The notes: generated by a model not told the origin, from the letters alone. DNA of 20,158 nt from Pseudomonadota bacterium (GCA_023390785.1 JAEWCE010000019.1:1-20158), one strand, 5' to 3'; positions 1 through 7,978 are shown, counted from the stretch's first letter. Translations and numbers: made by a program.

Positions 1-533
1 AGCAGCACCCCCGTGGTGAGCAGGATGAACGCCGCCTCGCTCATGAAGGTGGTGAAATAGATCGACCACGGTCCCGCCAGTAGATAGGCGGAGAACAGCG
101 TGTAGGCGCGCAGATTTCGCCCGAGCAGCGGCCAGGCGAGCACCGCCGTCGCGTACGACATGGCGATCGAGATGCCCATGGCCAGCCCCATGGTCGGCAG
201 TCGTGTCATCCAGCGCACGGCGCCGACGAACACCGGCATCAGCGGAAAGAACGCCCAATTGCCCGCCGCATTCATGCCCGGCGTCGGGAACGGATGGTAG
301 CCGTGCTCGGCGATATAGAGGTACCAGCCGCAATCCCAGCGGCAGAGGCCCATGGGAAAGCCCGCGATCGTCTCGTCCGGCACCGCCGTGGCATAGGCGA
401 AATAGCGGATGACGAGGCCGGCCACGACGAACACCGCCGGGATCAGCGCGATCGTCACCGCCAGCGGCAGCCTGAGCCCGAAGGGCCGGCGCAGCGTCGC
501 GGCCACCGCCGCATCGGTCTCGAGCACGCTCAT
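1..533 (-). CDS. GT-C glycosyltransferase, PIG-V/mannosyltransferase-like (partial, C-terminus outside window)
   Basis: The reading frame opens with ATG at 533 and stays open to the window edge, giving about 177 residues of a longer membrane protein. A hydrophobic segment at about residues 22-44 is followed by a loop with RWDCGWYLYIAEHGY (65-79), then AFFPLMP (94-100) and FTTFMSEAAF (160-169). In the PIG-V/GT-C mannosyltransferase family the loop Asp (here D67) is the presumed catalytic base, and the FFPL and SE..F motifs are typical; such enzymes transfer a sugar from a polyprenyl-phosphate donor on the outer face of the inner membrane. The start codon overlaps the opgC stop in an ATGA, so it belongs to the glucan operon. 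I infer that it may add a sugar to periplasmic glucans or to another envelope glycan. Donor and acceptor are unknown. Confidence 0.75.
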   Translation of the reverse strand, partial: MSVLETDAAVAATLRRPFGLRLPLAVTIALIPAVFVVAGLVIRYFAYATAVPDETIAGFPMGLCRWDCGWYLYIAEHGYHPFPTPGMNAAGNWAFFPLMPVFVGAVRWMTRLPTMGLAMGISIAMSYATAVLAWPLLGRNLRAYTLFSAYLLAGPWSIYFTTFMSEAAFILLTTGVL

Positions 534-1738
534 GGCTGCGGGCTCACGGCCAAATCGCCCGCCGCCGACAATTGCATGCGCGCCACGGGCGCGGGGCGCC
601 TGCCCGGTTTCAGCCGGTCGAGCACATCGGCCAGCGCCAGCATGATCAGAATGCCGGCGAGGAACAGCACGGCGTCGTTGAACGGGTTCTGGCCGATCGC
701 CGCCTTGATCGCCTGCAGCACCATGTCGAGCACCGAGCCGGTGGCGAATACCGGCAGCCCATGCCGGCCGAGCAGCGTCAGCGGCGCCACGACCGGGCTC
801 TCGGCGATGTTGCGCACCAGCGGGATCGAGCTCAGCACATAGGCCAGCGCCAGCGCATGCAGCAGTCGCGGCAGCGCCAAGAGGCTCTTGTCGAACCAAA
901 CGAAATAATCGGGAAAACCGAGATGGCTGAGTGGCGCCAGCAGATGGTCGCGCCCCAAGGTGCCGAGCCAGTCGAGCTTCATCCAGACCCCGACCACCAG
1001 CACCAGCACCGCCGCTGCAATGAACAGCACATTGTCATAGGGCACCAGCGCCCGCCGCTCGCGCATGGCGACGCCTGAGAACAGCCCGATGACGAAGATC
1101 AACTGCCAGCTCAGCGGGTCGAAGAACCAGCCGCCCGGATTGGGATAGTTCGGCAGGTTGAGATGCCATTGCCCGGCCGCTGCCCACAGCAGGATCGAGC
1201 CGACGATAACCGGCCAGGGATGCCGGCGCCCCACGATCAGCAGCGCCGGCGCCACCAGCAGCAGCACGAGGTAGAGCGGCAGGATGTTGAAATAGCCCAG
1301 CTGGTGCGTGAGCAGCGGCAACCCGATCATCGTTTCGAGTGGCCGTTCGAACAGTGGCGGGATGTTGTTGGTACTGAGCGGCTTGCTGATGCCGAACCAC
1401 AACGCCGCCGCGGCGAACACCGCCAGCGCCATCGCCGTGGTGGCGACATGCACGAGATACAGCGTGCGCGCCCGCGCCCACACCCGCGCGATCCCCGGCC
1501 ACAGCGGTGCGTCGCCCCTGAGCTGCGGCGAATAGGCGATCCCCGCGGCAATCCCCGACATCAGCACGAAGGCCTCCGCCGCGTCGGAAAAGCCGAAATT
1601 GCGGCTGGTGAAATTCTCGTACAGCGTCCCCGGCGCATGATCGATGAAGATCATCAGCAGCGCCAGGCCGCGAAACATGTCGAGCCGTTGATCGCGCAGC
1701 GACGGAATGGCAGCGCGCCGCTGCTCAGCCGAGGACAT
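530..1738 (-). CDS. opgC: OpgC family protein, periplasmic glucan substitution (succinyl/acyl transfer)
   Basis: This is a 402-residue polytopic membrane protein of the OpgC family. The N-terminal signature RDQRLDMFRGLALLMIFIDH (about residues 14-33) followed by NFTSRNFGFSDAAEAFVLMSG is characteristic, and roughly ten hydrophobic segments follow. In Rhodobacter sphaeroides the family member is needed for succinylation of osmoregulated periplasmic glucans; the exact substituent here is not visible from sequence. I placed the start at ATG 1738, 14 bp inside the end of opgH, because the upstream extension in this frame has no family sequence and only mirrors the opgH coding frame. The stop overlaps the start of the next gene (ATGA at 530-533). 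Position behind opgG and opgH supports the call. Confidence 0.88.
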   Translation of the reverse strand: MSSAEQRRAAIPSLRDQRLDMFRGLALLMIFIDHAPGTLYENFTSRNFGFSDAAEAFVLMSGIAAGIAYSPQLRGDAPLWPGIARVWARARTLYLVHVATTAMALAVFAAAALWFGISKPLSTNNIPPLFERPLETMIGLPLLTHQLGYFNILPLYLVLLLVAPALLIVGRRHPWPVIVGSILLWAAAGQWHLNLPNYPNPGGWFFDPLSWQLIFVIGLFSGVAMRERRALVPYDNVLFIAAAVLVLVVGVWMKLDWLGTLGRDHLLAPLSHLGFPDYFVWFDKSLLALPRLLHALALAYVLSSIPLVRNIAESPVVAPLTLLGRHGLPVFATGSVLDMVLQAIKAAIGQNPFNDAVLFLAGILIMLALADVLDRLKPGRRPAPVARMQLSAAGDLAVSPQP

Positions 1739-3515
1739 TGGCGGCCTCCTCATCCGGCAGATGCGGCCCCATACGGTCGCCGGTCCCGGTCCAGCGCGCA
1801 TGAATTGCCTGCCACTCGCGCAACACCGGCGCCGGGGCAATCTCGTGCGGCACGCGCCACAGCGCCGCCAGCGGACTGAGCGGCAGGCTGGTGACCGAAA
1901 TCAGCAGCGGTGCCAGGATCATCGGCAGGGCCACAGGCAGGCTCCAGATCACCAGCGCCGGGCTGGCCCACAGCACCACCGCCAGCGCCACCCCGCCGCA
2001 GCAACTGATCCACCATGCGCTGGCCCACGCCTGGCGCAGCGTCAGCACGCTGCCGGTGCGGTTGCTCGCCGGCCAGCCGCCGTCGAACCCGGACAGCACG
2101 CGCAGCACGGCACGCACCTGGAACATCAGGACGATCGGCGCCGTCAGCGTCGACAGCACCAGTTCGGCCAGCACCGAGAGCAGCAGCATCGCGCCGCCCT
2201 TGAAACCCGCCACGCGGCCCGATGCGATATGGCTCGCCGCGATCAGCAGCTTGGGCAGCACCAGCAGCGCCGTGACCGAGCAGATCAGTCCCCAGCCGAC
2301 CCAGCCCGGCGGCACCGAATTGCGCCCGATGCGGGCCATGTCGGCCGCCGCGATGGAGACGATCAGCAGCACCAGCCACACCGGCGGCATCAGGTAATTG
2401 AATATCCCCTGCAGCAGCGTGATGCGGTTCCAGGGGTGCAGGTCCGGCGCCAGCAGCACCCGCATGTGCTGCAGATTTCCCTGGCACCAGCGCTGGTCGC
2501 GCTTGGCGAAATCGACAAGGTTGTCGGGGCCCTCTTCGAACGAGCCGCCGATTTCGGGGTCGAGCCGCACCTCGTAGCCGGCCCGCGCCAGCAGCGCGGC
2601 CTCGACATAGTCGTGGCTGAGGATCTGTCCGCCGAAGGGCGGCTTGCCGCTGAGCTCGGGCAGGCCGCAGCTTTGCGCGAAGGCGTCGACGCGAAAGATC
2701 GCATTGTGCCCCCAATACGGGCCGTCGCGCCCCTGCAGCAGCGCAGTGCCGCGCGCGAACACCGGGGTGTAAAGATTGGCTGAAAACTGCAGCACCCGCC
2801 CGAAGATCGAATGCGCGTTGACGATCAGCGGCAGCGACTGCAGCAGCCCCAGATCGGGCGTTGCCTCCATGCGTGCAATCATGCCGACAATCGCGTCGGC
2901 CTCCATCAGGCTGTCGGCGTCGAGCACCAGCGCATAGTCGTAGGCGGCGCCCGAGTGGCGGATGAAATCCTCGACATTGCCGGCCTTGCGGCCACTGTTG
3001 CGGTCGCGGCGGCGATAGAACACCTGCTGGCGCGCCGCGCAGTCCGCAAGCAGCCTCTCGAACCACAGCGCCTCGCGCGCCGCCGCCTCCGGCGACTGGC
3101 TGTCGGAGAGAATGAAGATGTCGATCCGCCCGTGCGCGCCGATTGCGGTGAGCCGCGCGCTCATCGCCGCGACCCGCGCGAAGGTCGAGGGCGGATCCTC
3201 ATGATAGATCGGCATCAGCAGCGCCGTTCGCCGCGCCTTCTGCGCCGCATGGGGTCCCGGCCGTTCGGCCAGTTCCGGCCGAAGCGGCAGCAGGCCCAAT
3301 ATGCCCGACATTGTGCCCCAGGCGAGCCAGAAGACACACAGGCTCGACAGCACCAGCCGAATGCTATCCAGCGACGTCCAGCCATCGGCACGGGCCAGCA
3401 GCACGAACAGCCAGGCCGCAAACAGCGCCGCCAGTCCGCTCACGGCGAACGCTACCCATCTGAGGGTGAGCGCCATCAGGCGGCAGTCCTCGATTGATGC
3501 GGCGGCACCGCTCAA
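1725..3515 (-). CDS. opgH: Glucans biosynthesis glucosyltransferase OpgH (MdoH)
   Basis: This inner-membrane GT2 glucosyltransferase makes the beta-linked glucan backbone from UDP-glucose and passes it to the periplasm. Numbering from the TTG at 3515, two N-terminal membrane segments (about 15-40 and 55-76) precede the cytoplasmic catalytic domain. Visible motifs are ILSDSQS (D138), VLDADS (D199, D201), the acid/base region LSHDYVEA (D302) and RDQRWCQGN (339-347), the (R/Q)xxRW signature. Further membrane helices follow from about residue 360. At 596 residues it is shorter than the E. coli protein, mostly at the N-terminus. The start is uncertain: TTG 3515 overlaps the stop of the preceding 50-codon ORF (TTGA), while ATG 3476 has GAGGA ten bases upstream. 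The preceding ORF may encode the missing N-terminal tail. Confidence 0.93.
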   Translation of the reverse strand: MSGAAASIEDCRLMALTLRWVAFAVSGLAALFAAWLFVLLARADGWTSLDSIRLVLSSLCVFWLAWGTMSGILGLLPLRPELAERPGPHAAQKARRTALLMPIYHEDPPSTFARVAAMSARLTAIGAHGRIDIFILSDSQSPEAAAREALWFERLLADCAARQQVFYRRRDRNSGRKAGNVEDFIRHSGAAYDYALVLDADSLMEADAIVGMIARMEATPDLGLLQSLPLIVNAHSIFGRVLQFSANLYTPVFARGTALLQGRDGPYWGHNAIFRVDAFAQSCGLPELSGKPPFGGQILSHDYVEAALLARAGYEVRLDPEIGGSFEEGPDNLVDFAKRDQRWCQGNLQHMRVLLAPDLHPWNRITLLQGIFNYLMPPVWLVLLIVSIAAADMARIGRNSVPPGWVGWGLICSVTALLVLPKLLIAASHIASGRVAGFKGGAMLLLSVLAELVLSTLTAPIVLMFQVRAVLRVLSGFDGGWPASNRTGSVLTLRQAWASAWWISCCGGVALAVVLWASPALVIWSLPVALPMILAPLLISVTSLPLSPLAALWRVPHEIAPAPVLREWQAIHARWTGTGDRMGPHLPDEEAANVLG

Positions 3516-3664
3516 CCCCGCCGCAGGCGGACGAACTGGAAGAGCCGCAGCACACTGCCCCAGTCGAGCCGCCGCTCGAGCACCTGTCGCGGCATAGCCA
3601 TCGGGGCGTCCGGCAGGTCGTGGTTGCGTGGTTGATCCACCGGAAAGTCGATCTCGTGTTTCAT
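3512..3664 (-). CDS. Small 50-aa ORF between opgG and opgH (possible detached OpgH N-terminus)
   Basis: A 50-codon frame fills the gap between opgG and opgH exactly. Its ATG (3664-3662) overlaps the opgG TGA as ATGA and its TGA overlaps the TTG of opgH as TTGA. The product begins MKHEIDFPVDQPRN, contains LPDAPMAMPRQ (residues 17-27) and ends with a basic stretch (FVRLRRG). From memory of the family, proline-rich LPxxxPLAMPxQ stretches occur in the cytoplasmic N-terminal tails of alphaproteobacterial OpgH proteins, so this may be the OpgH N-terminus placed one frame out. It may instead be a separate small protein, or the two products may be joined by frameshifting. No strong ribosome-binding site precedes it, so coupling to opgG would be needed. 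Confidence 0.5.
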   Translation of the reverse strand: MKHEIDFPVDQPRNHDLPDAPMAMPRQVLERRLDWGSVLRLFQFVRLRRG

Positions 3665-5253
3665 GCCGCCCGCCATTGATAGAGCCAGGTTTCCGTCAAT
3701 TGCTGGCCGCCGCCCACGAGGTAGGCGCGCAGTTCGATCGGCGCCTTGCTGTCGATCTCGGCATCGATCGCCAGGCGCATGGCACCGGTGCCCGGCAGCT
3801 TGGTCACCGACGAAAACACGATCTTGCCGTCGCCCCCGGTCAGGGTCGCTACGGCATCGACGTCCTCTGCCTGTAGCTCCGCGAGACTGCCACCAGCGAA
3901 ATCGACCACGAATTTGCGCAGCGTCTGCTTGTTCTCGACGCCGGACACACCGCCCTGGCCGCCGCGCGTCGCCGCCACAAAAGCAAGCGCACCCTTGGGG
4001 TCGGGACTGAGGTCGCCCCACGATAGACGATAGCGGAATTCGGCGCTGTCGCCCGCCTTGTACCTGGTCTCGGGCACCCAGAAGGCGATGATGTTGTCAT
4101 CCGTCTCGAGCTTGGCCGGCACCTCGATCAGCCGCACCGCACCTTTGCCCCAGTCGCCGAGCGGCTCGACCAGCATCGACGGCCGAAGGTCATAGCGCGC
4201 GCCCGGATCCTCGTAAGAGGCAAAGTCCCGCGCCCGTTGCATCAGGCCGAAGGCCTTGGGGTTGGTCGCCGAGAAGTACGAATTGCCCAGCGTCGGAGGA
4301 TTGTTCAGCGCCCGCCAGGCGATTTCGCCGGTGCCGGCGTCGAACATCAGCCCGTCGCTATCGTGCACCTCGGGGCGGTAGTCGTCGAACTGGCTTCGAT
4401 TGGCCTCGGAATAAAGGTACATCGAGGTCAGCGGCGCCACCCCCATTTCCGCGATATCGGTGCGGAAGAAGAAGCGCGCCGTGACCTCGAACACCGTTGC
4501 CTGGCGGTCGGCATTGCCCGGATCGAGCTCGAACTTGAACGCGCCGGTAAGGCTCTGTCCCTCGAGCGCTGCATAGAGGGTCAGCGGTTCCCCCCACTGC
4601 GCCTTCTCGACATAGAACTGCGAAAACCGCGGGAAATCCTCCGGGCCGGTGAGCCAGGAGTTGACCACCGCGCCGCGGGCGCTGCCGCCATAGGCGTTGC
4701 CGCGTCCGAGCGCGCGGAAATAGCTCGCGCCCAGGAAGGCCACGATCTCATCCATCTGGCTGGGCGCCATCATCGGCCCGTCGATGCGGAAACCGGCGAC
4801 CCCGGGCAGCGTGATCGCCGCCATTTCCTTTTCCACCGCCGGGTCGTGATAGTCGAAATCGGCGGCGCTGAACGGGATCGCCCTGGCCGTGCCGTCGGCC
4901 GCCTCGAACATCTCCACCGGCTGCTGGAACAGCCAGCCCAGATGGAACGGCTGGATGAAATAGCCAAAGCCGTCCGACAGCGCGACCGATTTGTCGTTGC
5001 GCGCCTGGATCATGCGGTAGCTGTCGTAATCGAGGGCCTTGAGCACCGGCGGCAATGGCGCCTCGTCGGTGGCGAACGGCGCCGCCGCCAGACGGCGCAT
5101 GCGCTCGCTCAGCATATCGAATGAAAACGCGGCAGGAGCCGTGTCCTCGGCAAGACTCGGAGGAGTGAGCGCCGTGGTCGACAACATTGCCGCGAGGCCC
5201 GCCAGCGCCACCACAACCTGGCGCCTGGACAGCACAACCCCACCGGACTTCAA
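3661..5253 (-). CDS. opgG: Glucans biosynthesis protein OpgG (MdoG), periplasmic
   Basis: This periplasmic protein of the MdoG family takes part in making or shaping the glucan backbone after OpgH exports it. The mature region has the family's beta-sandwich sequence, for example GYFIQPFHLGWLFQQP, ASYFRALGRGNAYGGSARG and SMYLYSEANRSQFDDYRPEVHDSDGL. The chosen start is TTG at 5253 because GGAGGT lies 7 bases upstream; this gives 530 residues, close to the 511 of E. coli OpgG. The N-terminus then reads LSRRQVVVALAGLAAML, a twin-arginine-like signal (R10, R11), with likely cleavage near PSLA (residue 35), so Tat export is plausible. The stop overlaps the next start (ATGA). A longer frame upstream lacks family sequence. 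The related OpgD is an alternative name, but the operon with opgH and opgC favours opgG. Confidence 0.92.
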   Translation of the reverse strand: MKSGGVVLSRRQVVVALAGLAAMLSTTALTPPSLAEDTAPAAFSFDMLSERMRRLAAAPFATDEAPLPPVLKALDYDSYRMIQARNDKSVALSDGFGYFIQPFHLGWLFQQPVEMFEAADGTARAIPFSAADFDYHDPAVEKEMAAITLPGVAGFRIDGPMMAPSQMDEIVAFLGASYFRALGRGNAYGGSARGAVVNSWLTGPEDFPRFSQFYVEKAQWGEPLTLYAALEGQSLTGAFKFELDPGNADRQATVFEVTARFFFRTDIAEMGVAPLTSMYLYSEANRSQFDDYRPEVHDSDGLMFDAGTGEIAWRALNNPPTLGNSYFSATNPKAFGLMQRARDFASYEDPGARYDLRPSMLVEPLGDWGKGAVRLIEVPAKLETDDNIIAFWVPETRYKAGDSAEFRYRLSWGDLSPDPKGALAFVAATRGGQGGVSGVENKQTLRKFVVDFAGGSLAELQAEDVDAVATLTGGDGKIVFSSVTKLPGTGAMRLAIDAEIDSKAPIELRAYLVGGGQQLTETWLYQWRAA

Positions 5254-5260
5254 GACGCTA

Positions 5261-5266
5261 ACCTCC
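5261..5266 (-). promoter_or_regulatory. Ribosome-binding site deciding the opgG start
   Basis: On the minus strand GGAGGT sits 7 bases before the TTG at 5253. No ATG or GTG further upstream has a comparable site, and this start leaves a complete Tat-like signal peptide at the N-terminus. Confidence 0.75.
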
Positions 5267-5451
5267 GACACGCGAACGCAAAATATTCCCCGCAACGCAC
5301 AAGGAAATTTGGAGTTCACGCACATCTGCCATGCAATTTCCGCAATGCGGATGTGAGCTTTTTTGTGCTTGAGGGCACCCTGAGTCGCCCCGTGCTGCTG
5401 CCGCCCCGACACGGCCTCCGCAGCCCTGTTGTTGCGACGTTCTATTATGTA

Positions 5452-5480
5452 ATTCTAACGCCGACACCGACCGCTGACAG
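5452..5480 (-). promoter_or_regulatory. Possible sigma-70 promoter for the opg operon
   Basis: On the minus strand CTGTCA (5480-5475, 4 of 6 matches to the -35 consensus) and TAGAAT (5457-5452, 5 of 6 matches to the -10 consensus) are separated by 17 bases. This would give an untranslated leader of about 190 bases before opgG, so the assignment is tentative. Confidence 0.33.
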
Positions 5481-5551
5481 CTCGCCGGACACGGAACCGT
5501 CCGGTTGCACCCGGAGGCAGAAGCGCCAGCAATATCAGTCCAGCAGAAGCC

Positions 5552-5587
5552 GTGACGGGCATCCCGGCTTGACGCCGGTCCCGTCAC
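5552..5587. other. Nested imperfect hairpin upstream of the dehydrogenase operon
   Basis: Outer arms GTGACGGG (5552-5559) and CCCGTCAC (5580-5587) are perfectly complementary. Inner arms CCGGC (5564-5568) and GCCGG (5574-5578) enclose TTGAC. The two stems are separated by an asymmetric internal loop (CATC against T). It abuts the operator-like repeat. It could be a dispersed intergenic palindrome or a regulatory structure. Confidence 0.55.
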
Positions 5588-5597
5588 TTTGTAACTG
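5569..5597 (+). promoter_or_regulatory. Possible promoter of the dehydrogenase-DUF993-isomerase-TetR operon
   Basis: TTGACG (5569-5574) lies 17 bases before TAACTG (5592-5597). The -35 match is good and the -10 match poor. The -10 would fall inside the inverted repeat at 5587-5610, which fits repression by a bound regulator. Confidence 0.3.
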
Positions 5598-5610
5598 TCC
5601 GGTTACAAAG
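5587..5610. promoter_or_regulatory. Perfect inverted repeat, likely TetR-family operator
   Basis: Arms CTTTGTAAC (5587-5595) and GTTACAAAG (5602-5610) are exact reverse complements around a 6-base spacer. TGTAAC-N6-GTTACA has the size and symmetry common for TetR-family operators. It ends 3 bases before the ribosome-binding site of the first gene of an operon whose last gene encodes a TetR regulator, so autoregulation of the operon is the simplest reading. Confidence 0.6.
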
Positions 5611-5622
5611 ACGGAGGTGGGA

Positions 5623-6798
5623 ATGGCGGTTCGGCGACTGGGCATCATCATGCATGGCATCACCGGACGGATGGGGCTCAACCAGCATCTGGTGCGCTCC
5701 ATCGTGGCGATCCGGCAGCAGGGTGGCGTCACCCTTCCTGATAACGATCGCGTGATGCCCGACCCGATCCTCGTTGGGCGCAACGCCGAAAAGATCGAAG
5801 CCATCGCCCGCCAATACGGCATCGCGCGCTGGACCACCGACCTCGGCGCGGCCCTCGCCAACCCCGACGACACCTTGTTCTTCGATGCCGGCTCAACCCA
5901 GATGCGCACCGACCTGCTCAAGCGCGCCATGCAGGCGGGCAAGCATGTCTATTGCGAAAAGCCCATCGCCGAGACGCTGGCCGATGCGCTCTCGCTGGCC
6001 GAGATGGCGGAGCGGCTGAAACTGCGCAACGGCGTGGTGCAGGACAAGCTGTTCCTGCCCGGCCTGCGCAAGATCAAGCTGCTCAAGGACAGCGGCTTTT
6101 TCGGCCGTATCCTGTCGGTCCGCGGCGAGTTCGGCTACTGGGTGTTCGAGGGCGATTGGGGCGTCGGCGCCCAGCGCCCGTCGTGGAACTACCGCAAGGC
6201 TGAAGGCGGCGGCATCATCCTCGATATGCTGCCGCACTGGCGCTACGTGCTCGACAACCTGTTCGGCGAGGTGCAGGCGGTGAGTTGCCTCGGCGCCACC
6301 CACATCCCCGAGCGCGTCGATGAGAAGGGCATGGCCTATCGGGCCGACGCCGACGACGCCGCCTACGCTACCTTCGAGCTTGCCGGCGGCATCGTCGCCC
6401 ACATCAATTCCTCCTGGGCGGTGCGCGTGAAGCGCGATGACCTCGTGACCTTCCAGGTCGACGGCACGCACGGCTCGGCCGTCGCCGGGCTGCAGCGCTG
6501 CTGGACGCAGCATCGCGTCAACACGCCGAAGCCCGTGTGGAATCCCGACGTGCCGCAGACCATCGCCTTCAACGACACCTGGGAGGAGGTGCCGACCACC
6601 ACGGCGTTCGAGAACGGCTTCAAGCAGCAATGGGAGGATTTCATCCGCCATCTCGTCGCCGGCACGGCGTGGAGCTTCACCCTGCGCGAAGGCGCCAAGG
6701 GCGTGCAGCTCGCCGAGCTGGCCCTGCAGAGCTGGAAAGAACGGCGCTGGGTCGACGTGCCCGCCCTGACCCCGGCCAAGACCTCGATCCCCGCTTGA
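5623..6798 (+). CDS. Gfo/Idh/MocA family oxidoreductase
   Basis: This is a 391-residue NAD(P)-dependent sugar or polyol dehydrogenase. The N-terminal Rossmann fold starts with RRLGIIMHGITGRMG (4-18), a variant of the GxGxxG loop. The family motif EKP is at 112-114 (VYCEKPIAETL) and the substrate-side segment GGGIILDMLPHW (195-206) supplies the expected Asp (D201) and His (H205). ATG 5623 was chosen because GGAGGT lies 4 bases upstream. The frame is open further upstream but carries no family sequence. The stop is 7 bases before the DUF993 gene. The substrate cannot be read from the sequence; inositol-type or aldose oxidation is typical of the superfamily. Confidence 0.88.
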   Translation: MAVRRLGIIMHGITGRMGLNQHLVRSIVAIRQQGGVTLPDNDRVMPDPILVGRNAEKIEAIARQYGIARWTTDLGAALANPDDTLFFDAGSTQMRTDLLKRAMQAGKHVYCEKPIAETLADALSLAEMAERLKLRNGVVQDKLFLPGLRKIKLLKDSGFFGRILSVRGEFGYWVFEGDWGVGAQRPSWNYRKAEGGGIILDMLPHWRYVLDNLFGEVQAVSCLGATHIPERVDEKGMAYRADADDAAYATFELAGGIVAHINSSWAVRVKRDDLVTFQVDGTHGSAVAGLQRCWTQHRVNTPKPVWNPDVPQTIAFNDTWEEVPTTTAFENGFKQQWEDFIRHLVAGTAWSFTLREGAKGVQLAELALQSWKERRWVDVPALTPAKTSIPA

Positions 6799-6805
6799 GC
6801 CCGCG

Positions 6806-7978
6806 ATGCCCGCCCTCACTCTTCCGCGCGCCGACGGCAGCCTCGAACACTACAGCCTGCGCAACACGCCGCTGCCCGTCGCCACCGGTGGCGCCCGCCC
6901 TGCCTTCAACCGCATCGCCTACGCCGCCGCCCATGTGGTGATCGATCCGCTGGCCGCCACCGACCCTTGGCTCGACAGCCGCATCGACTGGGACGCCACC
7001 ATCGCCTTCCGCACCCATTTGTGGGACCTCGGCCTCGGCGTTGCCGAGGCGATGGATACCGCCCAGCGCGGCATGGGCCTCGACTGGCCCGGCGCACAGC
7101 AGCTCATTCGCCACTCGCTCGCCGCCGCCAAAGCGCGACCCGATGCACTCATCGCCTGCGGCGCCGGCACCGACCATCTCGTCCCCTCGCCCGCCGTGAC
7201 GCTCGACGATGTGATCCGCGCCTATGAGGAACAGATCGGTTTCGTCGAGAGCCTCGGCGGCCGCGTCATCCTGATGGCGAGCCGCGCCCTCGTCGCCGCT
7301 GCCAGGGGACCGGACGACTACGCCCGGGTCTACGACCGCCTGCTGCGCCAGGCCCGGGAGCCGGTGATCCTGCACTGGCTGGGCGAGATGTTCGACCCGG
7401 CGCTCGCCGGCTATTGGGGTTACACCGACCACGACCTTGCCATGAACATCGCCGTCGACGTGATCAACGCCAACGCCGGCAAGGTCGACGGCATCAAGAT
7501 CTCGCTGCTTTCCGCCGACAAGGAGATCGCCATGCGCCGGCGCCTGGCCCCCTCGGTACGCATGTACACCGGCGACGACTTCAACTACGCCGAGCTGATT
7601 GCCGGCGACGACAAGGGGTATTCACACGCCCTGCTCGGCATTTTCGATGCCATCGCGCCGGCCGCCTCGGCCTCGCTCGCCGCCCTCGCCCGCGGCGACC
7701 GGTCTGGGTTCGATGCCATTCTCGCGCCTACGGTGCCGCTGTCGCGCCTGATCTTTGCCGCCCCGACCCGCTTCTACAAGACCGGCGTGGTGTTCCTCGC
7801 CTGGCTCAACGGCTTCCAGGACCATTTCCTCATGCTGGGCGGCCAGCAGAGCGCCCGCTCGCTGCAGCATCTGGCCGAGGTCTTCCGCCTCGCCGACGCC
7901 GCCCGCATGCTGGCCGACCCCGAGCGCGCGACACACCGCATGCGGCAACTGCTCGCCGTCGGAGGCATCGAGTCATGA
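6806..7978 (+). CDS. DUF993 family protein (dihydrodipicolinate synthase-like aldolase fold)
   Basis: The 390-residue product matches what I know of the DUF993 family, which is annotated as dihydrodipicolinate synthase-related. Recognisable stretches are FNRIAYAAAHVV (34-45), RIDWDATIAFRTHLWDLGLGVAEAMDTAQRG in two parts (59-89), ACGAGTDHL (117-125) and MYTGDDFNYAEL (253-264). The segment VDGIKIS (227-233) places K231 where class I aldolases of the DapA type carry the Schiff-base lysine. I infer a retro-aldol or related step, but no function is established for the family to my knowledge. The gene lies between a dehydrogenase and an isomerase, and its TGA overlaps the next ATG by 4 bp, indicating tight coupling. 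Confidence 0.82.
   Translation: MPALTLPRADGSLEHYSLRNTPLPVATGGARPAFNRIAYAAAHVVIDPLAATDPWLDSRIDWDATIAFRTHLWDLGLGVAEAMDTAQRGMGLDWPGAQQLIRHSLAAAKARPDALIACGAGTDHLVPSPAVTLDDVIRAYEEQIGFVESLGGRVILMASRALVAAARGPDDYARVYDRLLRQAREPVILHWLGEMFDPALAGYWGYTDHDLAMNIAVDVINANAGKVDGIKISLLSADKEIAMRRRLAPSVRMYTGDDFNYAELIAGDDKGYSHALLGIFDAIAPAASASLAALARGDRSGFDAILAPTVPLSRLIFAAPTRFYKTGVVFLAWLNGFQDHFLMLGGQQSARSLQHLAEVFRLADAARMLADPERATHRMRQLLAVGGIES

Larger units (their letters stand above)
5254..5622. other. Divergent intergenic region between opgG and the dehydrogenase operon
   Basis: These 369 bases hold no convincing gene. The opgG half is AT-richer than its surroundings and contains a short perfect palindrome, CCGCA-A-TGCGG, at 5340-5350. 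The middle holds a possible minus-strand promoter. The right half holds a nested hairpin (5552-5587) that runs directly into the inverted repeat at 5587-5610, then the GGAGGT ribosome-binding site at 5613-5618. Reading frames from both flanking genes extend into the region, but the added residues resemble no protein family. Confidence 0.7.

Noticed and set aside
4237..5124. Long open frame on the plus strand opposite opgG (and similar long antisense frames opposite most genes)
   Set aside because: High GC content opens antisense frames; the products are rich in Arg, His, Gln and Ala with no family resemblance, while the sense frames have clear motifs.
5353..5622. Upstream extension of the dehydrogenase frame
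   Set aside because: The added 90 residues resemble nothing, run through the hairpin and operator, and the GGAGGT site points to ATG 5623.
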